A DNA stretch of 52,560 bases. It comes from Nitrospira sp. (GTDB lineage: Bacteria > Nitrospirota > Nitrospiria > Nitrospirales > Nitrospiraceae). The position numbers were made by a program, and so were the translations under genes. This document shows, in pieces, positions 24,970-32,503 of the stretch (within the stretch, counting starts at the first letter, position 1; every line of letters starts with the position of its first letter). A model generated the notes under the pieces. That model had not been told where the DNA came from and did no database searches. It saw only the letters and a list, made by a program, of their open reading frames with translations. The stretch covers positions 415,529 to 468,088 of the forward strand of contig SWDI01000001.1 of assembly GCA_005116955.1 (NCBI GenBank), in the 5' to 3' direction.

Positions 24970-25893
24970 ATGAAAGTACTCGTCACGGGCGGTGCAGGGT
25001 TTATCGGGTCTCATGTGGTGGACCGACTCGTTGAAGAAGGGCATCAAGTTGTCATCGTCGACAATCTGGCCGCCGGCAAGCGGAAAAATGTCAATCGTGC
25101 GGCGAGTCTCTACAAGACCGACATTACCAGCTGGCGTCTTGAACGGGTGTTTCGCAATGAACGGCCTAATATTGTCCTCCACCTTGCGGCTCAGATCAAT
25201 GTCCCTCGTTCGATAGCCGATCCGGTGTTCGATGCGCAGGTCAATGTCTTGGGAACCATGAACGTGTTGCAGCAAGCGGTTCGGTATGGGTGCCGAAAGG
25301 TTGTGTTCTCCTCATCCGGTGGAGCGATCTATGGTGAACAGGAGACGCTTCTGGCGACTGAATCTCACGCAGCTAACCCCCTCTCACCCTATGGCATCAG
25401 TAAACTGTGCGGCGAACATTACTTGTCCTATTTCCAACGGGTGAGCGGGATTCCAGTCGTCAGCCTCCGGTATGCCAATGTCTATGGGCCGAGGCAGGAT
25501 CCCGATGGAGAAGCCGGAGTCATTGCCATCTTCATTCAAAAGATGTTGAACGACGAGCAGCCCATCATTCATGGAAACGGCCGTCAAACACGTGATTTCG
25601 TATTCGTCGATGACGTGGCCGAAGCAAATCTGGCCGCCATGGGGCAGGATGCGCATGGAGTGTATAACGTCGGAACCGGTGCTGAGACCTCCATCAATGA
25701 GTTGTTCCGGATGCTTGCCGGGCTGACAGCTTCGAGCGTCAAGGAATTGCATGGCCCGGCCAAAGCCGGCGAGCAGATTCGCAGTGTGGTTGACCCGTCA
25801 CGGATCAAACAAGAACTTGGGTGGGAGGTCAAGGTAGACCTCGCCGAGGGGCTGAAGCAGACGGTGGAATTTTTCCAAGGGAAGAGCCGCTAG
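24970..25893 (+). CDS. NAD-dependent epimerase/dehydratase, GalE-like
   Basis: A 307-residue extended short-chain dehydrogenase. The NAD motif GGAGFIGS is at residues 7-14, the catalytic Ser lies in SSSGGAIYGE, and YGISK supplies the YXXXK pair. The C-terminal sugar-nucleotide domain has VYGPRQDPDGEAGVIAIF and FVFVDDVAEA. The best guess is a UDP-glucose or UDP-GlcNAc 4-epimerase; no sugar transferases are near to narrow the substrate. AGGAGG lies 4 nt before the ATG at 24970. A hairpin starts at its stop codon. Confidence 0.87.
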   Translation: MKVLVTGGAGFIGSHVVDRLVEEGHQVVIVDNLAAGKRKNVNRAASLYKTDITSWRLERVFRNERPNIVLHLAAQINVPRSIADPVFDAQVNVLGTMNVLQQAVRYGCRKVVFSSSGGAIYGEQETLLATESHAANPLSPYGISKLCGEHYLSYFQRVSGIPVVSLRYANVYGPRQDPDGEAGVIAIFIQKMLNDEQPIIHGNGRQTRDFVFVDDVAEANLAAMGQDAHGVYNVGTGAETSINELFRMLAGLTASSVKELHGPAKAGEQIRSVVDPSRIKQELGWEVKVDLAEGLKQTVEFFQGKSR

Positions 25894-25914
25894 CCTGCCG
25901 GCTGACAGGCAGGC
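25893..25914. terminator. Hairpin after epimerase gene
   Basis: GCCTGCC (25893-25899) pairs perfectly with GGCAGGC (25908-25914) around an 8-nt loop, beginning on the last base of the stop codon. There is no T-run. Confidence 0.4.
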
Positions 25915-25992
25915 CGAACCACGCGCCAACTGGTACGATCTCAGGCGAACCTCACGACTCGCGACCGCCAGTGTGTTAAAGAGCTTATCCGA

Positions 25993-26313
25993 TCAGTATC
26001 GAGCGACGCTCCCATCAACCTGGATTGACCAGGCATCGATGCCACCGATTAAATTCTTCACGTTCGAGAATCCCTGCTGGAGGAGAAAGCCTGTGGCATC
26101 TCCGCTTCGCATTCCGTGATGGCAGTAGGCAATAATTTCGGTGTTTTTGTCCAACTGGGACAGTGAATTGGGTAACGTGCCAAGCGGGATGAGGAGTGAG
26201 TTATCCAGCTTGGCGAGCTGATTCTCCCAAGGCTCCCGCACATCCAACAGCACCAGTTTATCCCCTTTATCGAGTCTCGACTTCAGTTCTTTCGGCGTGA
26301 TGACAAAGCTCAT
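25993..26313 (-). CDS. Single-domain rhodanese-like sulfurtransferase
   Basis: A 106-residue rhodanese domain. The family motifs LLDVREPWE and the active loop YCHHGMRSG are present, with the catalytic cysteine in the latter; the ending GGIDAWSIQVD is also typical. It transfers sulfane sulfur, in an unknown pathway. No signal peptide is seen, so it is cytoplasmic. AGGAGGAG lies about 8 nt before the ATG at 26313. It stands alone, 110 bp upstream of aat on the same strand. Confidence 0.88.
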   Translation of the reverse strand: MSFVITPKELKSRLDKGDKLVLLDVREPWENQLAKLDNSLLIPLGTLPNSLSQLDKNTEIIAYCHHGMRSGDATGFLLQQGFSNVKNLIGGIDAWSIQVDGSVARY

Positions 26314-26422
26314 GTGGTCTCCTCCTCGTACATGAAGACAAGATCATAAGCGACGGGGGAAAAATCTGTCAAATGCGGTTGCTCTTGTAGGTGAAGGCGG
26401 GCCAGCTCGTTACTTCAGAAGC

Positions 26423-27118
26423 TCACACTGTTTCGAATGCCCATTGTCCTCGTCGGTCGGGAAGGGTGAGTGCCTGGTGTAGATGTGTGATGAAGGTTGA
26501 CCGTGGAATCTCTTCCGCGCCGAACCGGCTGACATGGGGAGAGAACTGTTGACAATCGATGAGGCGAAAGTTCCAGGCTTGAAGCTGCGTGACGAGCTTC
26601 ACAAGCGCCACCTTGGATGCATCATCGACTCGCGTAAACATCGATTCGGCAAAGAAGGCACCTCCAATCGCCACGCCATACAGTCCTCCGACCAAGCGAT
26701 CATCCTGCCATGTTTCGACCGAATGGGCGTAGCCGAGTTCGTGCAAGCGGGTATAGGCGTTCAGCATGTCATCGGTAATCCAGGTGCCTCCCTCGGGATA
26801 CTGCGGGCGCGGTCCTGCGCACTGTTCCATGACATGCCGAAAGGTGGTATCGAGCGTGACGGAGAATAAGCGTGAGCGAAGGCTCCTCTTGAGGCTGCGC
26901 GAGACATGGAGCTTGTCGGGGAACAACACGGCGCGAGGATCTGGCGACCACCACAAGATAGGTTGGTCATCGTTGTACCAAGGGAAGACCCCGTGCTGAT
27001 AGGCTTCGAGTAACCGCTCTGGCCGGAGGTCCCCTCCTACCGCGAGTAGCCCTTCTGGCGATGCCCGATCGACCGTGGGGAAACGAAGGTCGTGCCGATT
27101 CAAGCGAAACATGACCAC
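26423..27118 (-). CDS. aat: Leucyl/phenylalanyl-tRNA-protein transferase
   Basis: A 231-residue enzyme of the N-end rule pathway. It adds Leu or Phe from aminoacyl-tRNA to proteins starting with Lys or Arg and marks them for ClpS/ClpAP. Family motifs are GLLAVGGDL, AYQHGVFPWY, WWSPDPRAVL, GYAHSVETW, GGLYGVAIGGAFFAESMF and IDCQQFSPH. The start is GTG 27118 or ATG 27112. The clp genes are not in this window. Confidence 0.95.
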   Translation of the reverse strand: MVMFRLNRHDLRFPTVDRASPEGLLAVGGDLRPERLLEAYQHGVFPWYNDDQPILWWSPDPRAVLFPDKLHVSRSLKRSLRSRLFSVTLDTTFRHVMEQCAGPRPQYPEGGTWITDDMLNAYTRLHELGYAHSVETWQDDRLVGGLYGVAIGGAFFAESMFTRVDDASKVALVKLVTQLQAWNFRLIDCQQFSPHVSRFGAEEIPRSTFITHLHQALTLPDRRGQWAFETV

Positions 27119-27295
27119 GTACGATACCTGACGCGGCGCAAAAAGACTACGCCGGGAGAAAGATGAAAGAGGCGTAGTCGTTCAGACTCAATCTTCCAGT
27201 CAGACTCAGCTATCGACCCGTTCCAGTAGTACACGACTGCTATCGGATAGCGCGGCCATTAGCGATTCTCCTGAACGCTCAAGTCAATGTCGCCC

Positions 27296-27556
27296 TCACT
27301 GATAGACCATCCAATACGAGCGCATCCCGTCACGCTCAGCAAGGGTCCGGCAGTGTATCTCAGTCTGGCAGGGACGCTCGCGTGAACCCTGGGCGGTCAT
27401 ATCGTTTCCGCGGGTATAATCCACAACGTATTCCTTGCGGGACGTGGAGCAGCCACTCAACGACAGGATCAGCCACAGCAACGCGCCGAGTGCGAGAGCA
27501 CCTTTGCACCCATTGTGAAGCCCATAACCCTCTTGGGATTGCACGAATGTGAACAT
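27296..27556 (-). CDS. Small lipoprotein of unknown function
   Basis: An 86-residue protein with a hydrophobic segment (ALALGALLWLILSL) ending in the lipobox LSGC near residue 36. The mature part of about 50 residues holds the pattern RERPCQTEIHCRT with two cysteines seven residues apart and ends DGMRSYWMVYQ. The N-terminal part before the hydrophobic helix is unusually long for a lipoprotein signal. GGAGGCGACG runs directly up to the ATG at 27556. I know no function; it resembles short Nitrospira-type lipoproteins only in layout. Confidence 0.65.
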   Translation of the reverse strand: MFTFVQSQEGYGLHNGCKGALALGALLWLILSLSGCSTSRKEYVVDYTRGNDMTAQGSRERPCQTEIHCRTLAERDGMRSYWMVYQ

Positions 27557-27950
27557 CGTCGCCTCCTTTCCGTGCGAGTAATTAAGAACAGGATCTTGAC
27601 CAATGAGCCGGTGCGTCAGACTTCCATCCTGCCCTAATCTTCACGAGATCCAAACCCGCATTTGGAGTGGCTCTACCCCCCCTTTTAGTGAGTGCGATGA
27701 GTCGCGCCGACCGGTGACACTTTCCCAGATCGCCCTTTGACCATTGCTGAGTCGCCCCAGTAAGCGGTTCAGATGACTTCCTCCCTTGGTGGAGGTGGGA
27801 GCTCCATTGCCTGCTCGGCGAGTTGTTGCGCTATCTGCTCCCGCGTCCGCTCAAGAATCGATACAGTGCGTGCGAAAACGAGTCCTATTCCATCGATGAG
27901 GGGCCAGCTCTGTCTTGTACGACTCAGGCACGTTCCAGGGAGACTGGCAA

Positions 27951-28021
27951 GCGTGTGCAGTGGGCTAGAGATGTGAATCTTCTCAGGGGAGAGGGCTTAC
28001 GCCGATCCGGATAAGAACCTG
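27951..28021 (+). repeat. Diverged direct repeat, copy A
   Basis: Starts with the 18-base block GCGTGTGCAGTGGGCTAG, followed by GATGTGA, then a purine-rich GGGGAGAGGG segment and CTTA. It matches copy B at 28557-28632 with several substitutions and small gaps. Confidence 0.6.
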
Positions 28022-28079
28022 GATCAAACGATACGGCTGAACCGGCAGAAAACTGGAAAGCACCGGCTGGACAAAGATG

Positions 28080-28105
28080 CCGGAGCCGTTTGGACACGGC
28101 TCCGG
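28080..28105. terminator. Perfect GC-rich hairpin
   Basis: CCGGAGCCGT and ACGGCTCCGG form a 10-bp stem with a 6-nt loop. It lies about 70 bp beyond the stop of the small membrane gene at 28177 and may end that transcript; CATCTTTGTCC follows on the minus strand, a poor T-tract. Confidence 0.4.
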
Positions 28106-28176
28106 TCGGTCTTCCCGTCCTGGCGGCAGGCATTCACTTCATCACACCATAATTGAAGCAGTTCGCTACTAACGGC

Positions 28177-28305
28177 TCATCCCATGAAACCGGCGGACAG
28201 GAGCGCAAATACAACAATCCCGATAAACAGCGCGGCATACAAATAGACCCATCCTGGCTCATGGGTTAGGTCGTCCTTTACATCCTTTAAGTGTAGATCA
28301 CTCAT
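28177..28305 (-). CDS. 42-residue single-helix membrane protein
   Basis: Encodes MSDLHLKDVKDDLTHEPGWV followed by 22 mostly hydrophobic residues (YLYAALFIGIVVFALLSAGF, then MG). A charged cytoplasmic N-terminus of about 18 residues is followed by one membrane helix ending at the C-terminus. AAGGAGGTG, a near-perfect ribosome binding site, lies 5 nt before the ATG at 28305, which is the main reason to believe it. Small tail-anchored proteins of this layout often accompany respiratory or transport complexes, but there is no such neighbour here. I do not recognise a family. Confidence 0.7.
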   Translation of the reverse strand: MSDLHLKDVKDDLTHEPGWVYLYAALFIGIVVFALLSAGFMG

Positions 28306-28797
28306 AGAACACCTCCTTGTTTGAAACCTCCTCTGTTCCGTAGAAGAGTGTTTGGATCATCCTCTTATGTTGAGTACATGCTAATAAGCGGAACGTTCCC
28401 TCGCTATCGCTCGGAAGATTGAATTTTCGGCTACACCGAATGGGTGAGGGGACCGGTAAGCACAGGACGATCAATGAGGCTTGAGGTATGTCAGGATAGC
28501 CTCCACGCGACTCATATCGATCAATCACCAAATTGAAAAGCAGCCATTCAACGTCTGCGTGTGCAGTGGGCTAGGGATGTGAGCTTTCTCAAAAATGGGA
28601 GGGGTCTTATGCGTATACGTATGAGATCCTGTAAGAAATAGTCCCGTAGTCGCAACTCATTGAAACGATGTCAGTTGTGGCGTATTGTTCACAAACAGTA
28701 ACGGCGTGTTACACGGACAGAAACTGGACACGATCTCGCTCTTATGGCGGATCCGCCTAAACATAGTTAGTTTTCACAGAAGACTCTGAGACAGTGC
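28306..28797. other. 490-bp non-coding stretch before IS3 element
   Basis: Holds repeat copy B and the upstream region of the 42-residue gene. An open frame at 28298-28531 (minus) overlaps that gene's ribosome binding site and has no recognisable content. In the uninterrupted state this stretch would have been the upstream region of vsr. Confidence 0.45.
28557..28632 (+). repeat. Diverged direct repeat, copy B
   Basis: Shares GCGTGTGCAGTGGGCTAG exactly with copy A, then GATGTGA and a purine-rich AATGGGAGGGG block, and ends near GAGATCCTG where copy A has AAGAACCTG. It contains ATGCGTATACGTAT, a local palindrome (TGCGTATACGTA) absent from copy A. Confidence 0.6.
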
Positions 28798-28860
28798 TGA
28801 CCTTCCCCCGGTTTTGCAGACACCTCCCTAAGTGGGAGAATGCTGAAATCGGAGGACAAC

Positions 28861-29157
28861 ATGAACACGAAGACCCGACGATCGTATACGGAGACCTTTA
28901 AAGAAGAGGCGGTGCGGCTGGTTCGCGAATCAGGACAGCCTGTGACCCACGTGGCGCGGGACCTCGGGATTGCCGATCATCTCCTCTACCGCTGGCGTGC
29001 GGAGCAGCAGCAGGCAGAGGAGCGTGGACGGACCCGACAATCCTTACAGGGCGAGCAGGCGGAATTGGCCCAGCTGCGGCGTGAAAACGCGGTCTTGAAG
29101 CAGGAGCGGGATTTTTTAAAACGTGCGGCGGCGTTCTTCGCGAAGGAGTCCCGATGA
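28861..29157 (+). CDS. IS3-family transposase OrfA
   Basis: A 98-residue DNA-binding protein. The N-terminal helix-turn-helix (RRSYTETFKEEAVRLVRESG, then VARDLGIADHLLYRWR) matches the transposase-8 (IS3/IS911 OrfA) domain and recognises the terminal repeats. The C-terminal leucine-zipper-like helix (LAQLRRENAVLKQERDFLK) multimerises and leads into the frameshift region. The ATG at 28861 has GGAGG 5 nt upstream; an earlier in-frame ATG at 28840 lacks one. The stop overlaps the OrfB start (ATGA). Confidence 0.92.
   Translation: MNTKTRRSYTETFKEEAVRLVRESGQPVTHVARDLGIADHLLYRWRAEQQQAEERGRTRQSLQGEQAELAQLRRENAVLKQERDFLKRAAAFFAKESR
29112..29118 (+). other. Likely -1 frameshift site
   Basis: The heptamer T TTT TTA lies in orfA in the slippery phase (codons TTT TTA). 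After a -1 shift the frame stays open through the orfA stop into orfB, which would give the OrfAB fusion transposase that IS3 elements require. Confidence 0.6.
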
Positions 29158-30017
29158 GATACCGGGTGATCCAGGAGCACGACCGTCGCTATCCGATCCG
29201 CCTCATGTGCCGAGCACTGGCGGTCTCCCCGGCGGGGTATTATGCGTGGCGCGGACGGCCCGAGAGTGGGCGGGCGGCCGCCAATCGGACGCTCCTCGTC
29301 ACAATCCGCGTGCTCCATCAGGACAGTCGCCAGACCTACGGTAGTCCGAGCATCTGGCGGGCGCTCCGCAAACAGGGCCACCGGGTGGGAGAGCATCGCG
29401 TGGCGCGGCTGATGCGCCACGATGGTCTCCGAGCCAAGACTGTGAAGAAGTGGCGGGCCACGACGTACTCGTCGCACGGCTTGCCCGTGGCAGCCAACAC
29501 GCTTGCCCGCCAGTTCAGGGTGCCACAGCCCAACCGAGTCTGGGCGGGCGATATCACCTATGTTTGGACTCTGGAGGGCTGGCTGTATCTGGCCCTGCTA
29601 CTGGATCTATACTCGCGTGCCATCATCGGCTGGGCGATGGGCCCACGACTGACGGGGGATTTACCCGAGCAGGCCCTTCGCATGGCGCTCACCACGCGGC
29701 AGCCCACAGCAGGACTCCTGCATCACTCCGATCGCGGGAGTCAATATGCTGCAGGGTCCTATCAGCAGTTGCTCACCACGCATGGCATCACGGCCAGCAT
29801 GAGCCGCACCGGCAATTGCTGGGACAATGCCTGTGTCGAGAGCTTCTTCGGAACATTGAAGCGGGAACTGGTGTACCATCGGCACTATGCCACACGAGCG
29901 GAAGCGAAACAGGACATCTTCGAATACATCGAGGTGTTCTACAATCGGACGCGTCGGCACTCAACCCTCGGCTATGACTCCCCGGCCGAGTACGAAGCGA
30001 GGGCCGCAGTCGCCTAA
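29154..30017 (+). CDS. IS3-family transposase OrfB (DDE)
   Basis: A 287-residue catalytic subunit with an N-terminal HTH_21-type region (YGSPSIWRALRKQGHRVGEHR) and an rve integrase core. The catalytic triad is visible: Asp in WAGDITYV, Asp in HHSDRGSQYA and Glu in NACVESFFGTLKRE, with the RRHSTLGYDSP ending common to the family. It starts at ATG 29154 overlapping orfA by four bases, and can also be made as an OrfAB fusion by frameshifting at 29112. No disruptions are seen. Confidence 0.95.
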   Translation: MRYRVIQEHDRRYPIRLMCRALAVSPAGYYAWRGRPESGRAAANRTLLVTIRVLHQDSRQTYGSPSIWRALRKQGHRVGEHRVARLMRHDGLRAKTVKKWRATTYSSHGLPVAANTLARQFRVPQPNRVWAGDITYVWTLEGWLYLALLLDLYSRAIIGWAMGPRLTGDLPEQALRMALTTRQPTAGLLHHSDRGSQYAAGSYQQLLTTHGITASMSRTGNCWDNACVESFFGTLKRELVYHRHYATRAEAKQDIFEYIEVFYNRTRRHSTLGYDSPAEYEARAAVA

Positions 30018-30047
30018 CCTGGTGTCCATCAAATCGGGGGAAGGTCA

Positions 30048-30506
30048 GTGCCATCGCGTGGAGCGAAGCCAAAAGCGTTATCGACGGACACGCTGACACC
30101 GAGCGAACGCAGCAAAAGAATGTCACTTGTGAGAAGCAAGGACACCAAGCCAGAACTTACCGTCCGGCGATTGATTCAAAGTTCTGGGTTTTGCTATCGG
30201 TTACATGGTAAGGGGCTACCTGGAAAACCCGACTTGGTTTTCGCCGGTAGGCACAAAGTGATTTTTGTGCATGGTTGCTTCTGGCACCGCCACCCAAAAC
30301 GAAGCTGTCCTCTGGCTAGGCTACCTAAGTCAAGGCTGGACTTCTGGCAACCAAAGCTGGAACAGAATCGAGTACGTGACAAGCAAAAACAGGCAAAGCT
30401 AAGGCGGCTAGGGTGGCGTGTGCTGGTTATATGGGAATGTGAATTGAGAGACCCAGATAAGCTAAAATTCAGAATTAGTGATTTCCTCAATCGGGAGGCG
30501 GTATGA
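30048..30506 (+). CDS. vsr: Very-short-patch mismatch endonuclease Vsr
   Basis: A 152-residue enzyme that nicks next to T:G mismatches created when 5-methylcytosine deaminates. Motifs are TLTPSERSKRMSLVRSKDTK, LPGKPDLVF with catalytic Asp62, VHGCFWHRH with zinc ligands Cys77 and His80, PKSRLDFW and VLVIWECEL. The GTG at 30048 is also the first base of the IS3 target duplication, so the insertion lies precisely at the start codon; in the uninterrupted sequence a stop lies upstream in frame, so GTG was probably the original start. ATG 30120 is a shorter alternative. The stop overlaps the methyltransferase start (ATGA). Base composition is AT-richer than the core genes. Confidence 0.9.
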   Translation: MPSRGAKPKALSTDTLTPSERSKRMSLVRSKDTKPELTVRRLIQSSGFCYRLHGKGLPGKPDLVFAGRHKVIFVHGCFWHRHPKRSCPLARLPKSRLDFWQPKLEQNRVRDKQKQAKLRRLGWRVLVIWECELRDPDKLKFRISDFLNREAV

Positions 30507-31729
30507 AGTCGATTGAGTTGTTCGCAGGTGCTGGGGGGCTAGGCATGGGCATCAGTCTCGCGGGTTTTGAACACTTAGCCGTGGTCGAGTGGGATAAATG
30601 GGCATGTGACACCATACGAGAGAACCAACAACGAGGATTTCCGTTGGTGTCGGAATGGGCAGTGACCGAAGGAGATGTTAGAAGATTTGATCTTTCGGCA
30701 TTACCGGAAGGGTTGGACCTTGTCGCTGGTGGTCCACCGTGCCAACCATTTTCCATGGGTGGAAAACATCGCGCCTACAATGATGAGCGTGATATGTTTC
30801 CGGCAGCGATAGAGACCATAAGAAAATTAAAACCACGCGCGTTTATTATTGAAAACGTAAAAGGGCTGACCCGCCCCAGTTTCGCCAATTATTACCAATA
30901 CGTCCTTCTCCAACTAGAGTTTACCGAAGTGGCGAAGCGCAAGGGCGAAACTTGGAAAGAACATTTTCATCGCCTTCAATGCGAGAAAACAAGCGGCCGT
31001 TTACATTCGGGAGGCCATCTCGCATATAACGTCGTTCCAACGCTCGTTAACGCTGCGGATTTTGGCGTTCCACAGAAACGCGAGCGCGTTTTTATTGTTG
31101 GTTTCAGGGATGATCAGGGCATTCATTGGAGTTTTCCGACGGAAACCCACTCGTTCGAAGCTTTGCTTCACGACCAATGGGTGAGTGGCGATTATTGGGA
31201 GAGGCATAAAGTATTGAAACGAAAGCGTCCGAGCACCTCTGATAGCATCGAAGCACGTGTAGAACGCTTGCGCCGACTTGGTCTTCCCTTATTTCATCGC
31301 CCTTGGCGAACGGTGCGAGACGCGCTTCAGGGTCTGCCCGAGCCAGACAGTTCAGAAGCAACCTCATATAACAATCACCGGTTGCAAAATGGCGCACGCT
31401 CCTACCCCGGTCACACTGGAAGCCCGCTCGATCTGCCAGCCAAAACCTTGAAGGCTGGAGATCATGGTGTTCCAGGTGGAGAGAATATGATGGTGAAGGA
31501 CAACGGAGCGGTTAGGTACTTTTCCGTTCGTGAAGCGGCAAGGCTTCAAACATTTCCAGATGGCTACATTTTTCACGGCACTTGGTCGGAGACCATGCGC
31601 CAGCTTGGTAATGCCGTGCCAGTCGGTTTAGCGCACATAGTCGCATCAAGCGTCGCTGAAAAACTTGTCGAGAGCGGGACGAATGCCTTGTGCGAAAGAC
31701 TGCGGGGTTGCTCAATTGGCCGGGCCTAA
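30503..31729 (+). CDS. DNA (cytosine-5) methyltransferase
   Basis: A 408-residue C5 methyltransferase. Motif I FAGAGGLGMG (SAM) opens it, catalytic Cys80 is in GGPPCQPFS, motif VI ENV is at 117-119, motif VIII PQKRERVFIVGF follows, and motif X QLGNAVPVGLA closes it. The target-recognition region lies at about residues 215-330. The partner endonuclease resembles Eco29kI, whose methylase protects CCGCGG, so that is the predicted site. It overlaps vsr by 4 nt and the endonuclease gene by 47 nt. The gene is AT-rich relative to the chromosome, consistent with transfer. Confidence 0.92.
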   Translation: MKSIELFAGAGGLGMGISLAGFEHLAVVEWDKWACDTIRENQQRGFPLVSEWAVTEGDVRRFDLSALPEGLDLVAGGPPCQPFSMGGKHRAYNDERDMFPAAIETIRKLKPRAFIIENVKGLTRPSFANYYQYVLLQLEFTEVAKRKGETWKEHFHRLQCEKTSGRLHSGGHLAYNVVPTLVNAADFGVPQKRERVFIVGFRDDQGIHWSFPTETHSFEALLHDQWVSGDYWERHKVLKRKRPSTSDSIEARVERLRRLGLPLFHRPWRTVRDALQGLPEPDSSEATSYNNHRLQNGARSYPGHTGSPLDLPAKTLKAGDHGVPGGENMMVKDNGAVRYFSVREAARLQTFPDGYIFHGTWSETMRQLGNAVPVGLAHIVASSVAEKLVESGTNALCERLRGCSIGRA

Positions 31730-32372
31730 ACCATATAATCCTTTGGACAAACGGAACCTCGGTGTTTCCGTTGCGGAGGCGATGCTTTCTCAGGACGTTG
31801 TACCTCTTGGAACATTGACACGTTTTGACGGAGCGGGTGTTTACGCAATCTACTACACAGGCCAATTCGATGCCTATCAACTGCTTGCACAGTTGAATAG
31901 AGGCAAGAAGCTTCAAGCCCCAATCTATGTTGGAAAGGCCGTACCACCCGGGGCACGCAAGGGAGGCTTTGGGCTGGACGAAACGCCAAGTCAAGCTCTT
32001 TACAGTCGTCTTGCAGAGCACGCCGAAAGTATAAGCTTGGCCGAAAATCTAGGCATTAAGGATTTTCACTGTCGCTACCTTGTTGTCGATGATATTTGGA
32101 TTCCTCTCGGCGAATCGTTGTTAATCGCCAAGTTCGCTCCGGTATGGAATACGTTGATTGATGGTTTCGGGAATCACGATCCTGGCAAAGGCCGCTATAA
32201 CGGTCTTTGTCCACGTTGGGATGTTTTGCATCCTGGCAGGGCATGGGCAGCGAAATGCAAAGCTCGCCCAGAAACAGCGAGTCAGATAAAGAACGACATT
32301 GCTGAGTATTTCCGGTCTCATCCAGCAGTAACAGGCCAAGCATTTCATCTTGGTCGTGAAGACGAAAACTAA
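31683..32372 (+). CDS. Eco29kI-family type II restriction endonuclease (GIY-YIG)
   Basis: A 229-residue nuclease. The GIY-YIG core begins GVYAIYYTG at residues 52-60, continues with YVGKAVPPGARKGG, then ALYSRLAEHAESI with the catalytic Arg and His, and LGESLLIAKFAPVWN with the metal-binding Glu and the Asn. This order and the opening NPLDKRNLGVSVAEAML match Eco29kI, which cuts CCGCGG. ATG 31683 was chosen as the first Met; it overlaps the methylase gene by 47 nt, which couples expression. The specificity is by family only. CCGCGG is present in the core DNA of this window (2963, 10761, 24087, 49581), so methylation would be needed if the enzyme is active. Confidence 0.85.
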   Translation: MPCAKDCGVAQLAGPKPYNPLDKRNLGVSVAEAMLSQDVVPLGTLTRFDGAGVYAIYYTGQFDAYQLLAQLNRGKKLQAPIYVGKAVPPGARKGGFGLDETPSQALYSRLAEHAESISLAENLGIKDFHCRYLVVDDIWIPLGESLLIAKFAPVWNTLIDGFGNHDPGKGRYNGLCPRWDVLHPGRAWAAKCKARPETASQIKNDIAEYFRSHPAVTGQAFHLGREDEN

Positions 32373-32503
32373 CAACGTCATTAACGCGGAGGGTCTTGGC
32401 CAACGCGCCTGACTTCATATATCTGCAAGAGATAGAGCGTGGTGTGCTATAGCCCTAGCCTCGCGTTCGAGAGGGACGCCGCAAGAGTGTGGCGTCGCTA
32501 GGT

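Larger units (their letters stand above)
27557..28176. other. 620-bp non-coding stretch
   Basis: No open frame here has a plausible start, codon use and ribosome binding site. It contains repeat copy A (27951-28021) and the perfect hairpin at 28080-28105. Short open frames at 27773-28014 overlap each other in different frames and look like chance. Confidence 0.5.
28798..30047 (+). mobile_element. Complete IS3-family insertion sequence
   Basis: A 1,250-bp element. The 13-bp terminal repeats TGACCTTCCCCCG (28798) and CGGGGGAAGGTCA (30035-30047) are perfect and bear the TG...CA tips of IS3 elements. The flanks are GTGC on both sides (28794-28797 and 30048-30051), a 4-bp target duplication. Two overlapping frames, orfA and orfB, fill it, both intact. 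Perfect repeats, intact frames and an intact duplication suggest recent insertion. It landed exactly at the first codon of vsr. Confidence 0.93.

Noticed and set aside
27773..28014. Two overlapping short frames in the gene-poor stretch
   Set aside because: They overlap in different frames, have no ribosome binding site and run through the direct repeat.
28298..28531. 77-codon open frame on the minus strand upstream of the 42-residue gene
   Set aside because: It overlaps that gene's start and strong ribosome binding site and shows no recognisable content.
30048..32372. Whether the restriction cassette depletes CCGCGG from the window
   Set aside because: CCGCGG occurs several times in core genes (for example 2963, 10761, 24087, 49581), so no avoidance is visible on this scale.
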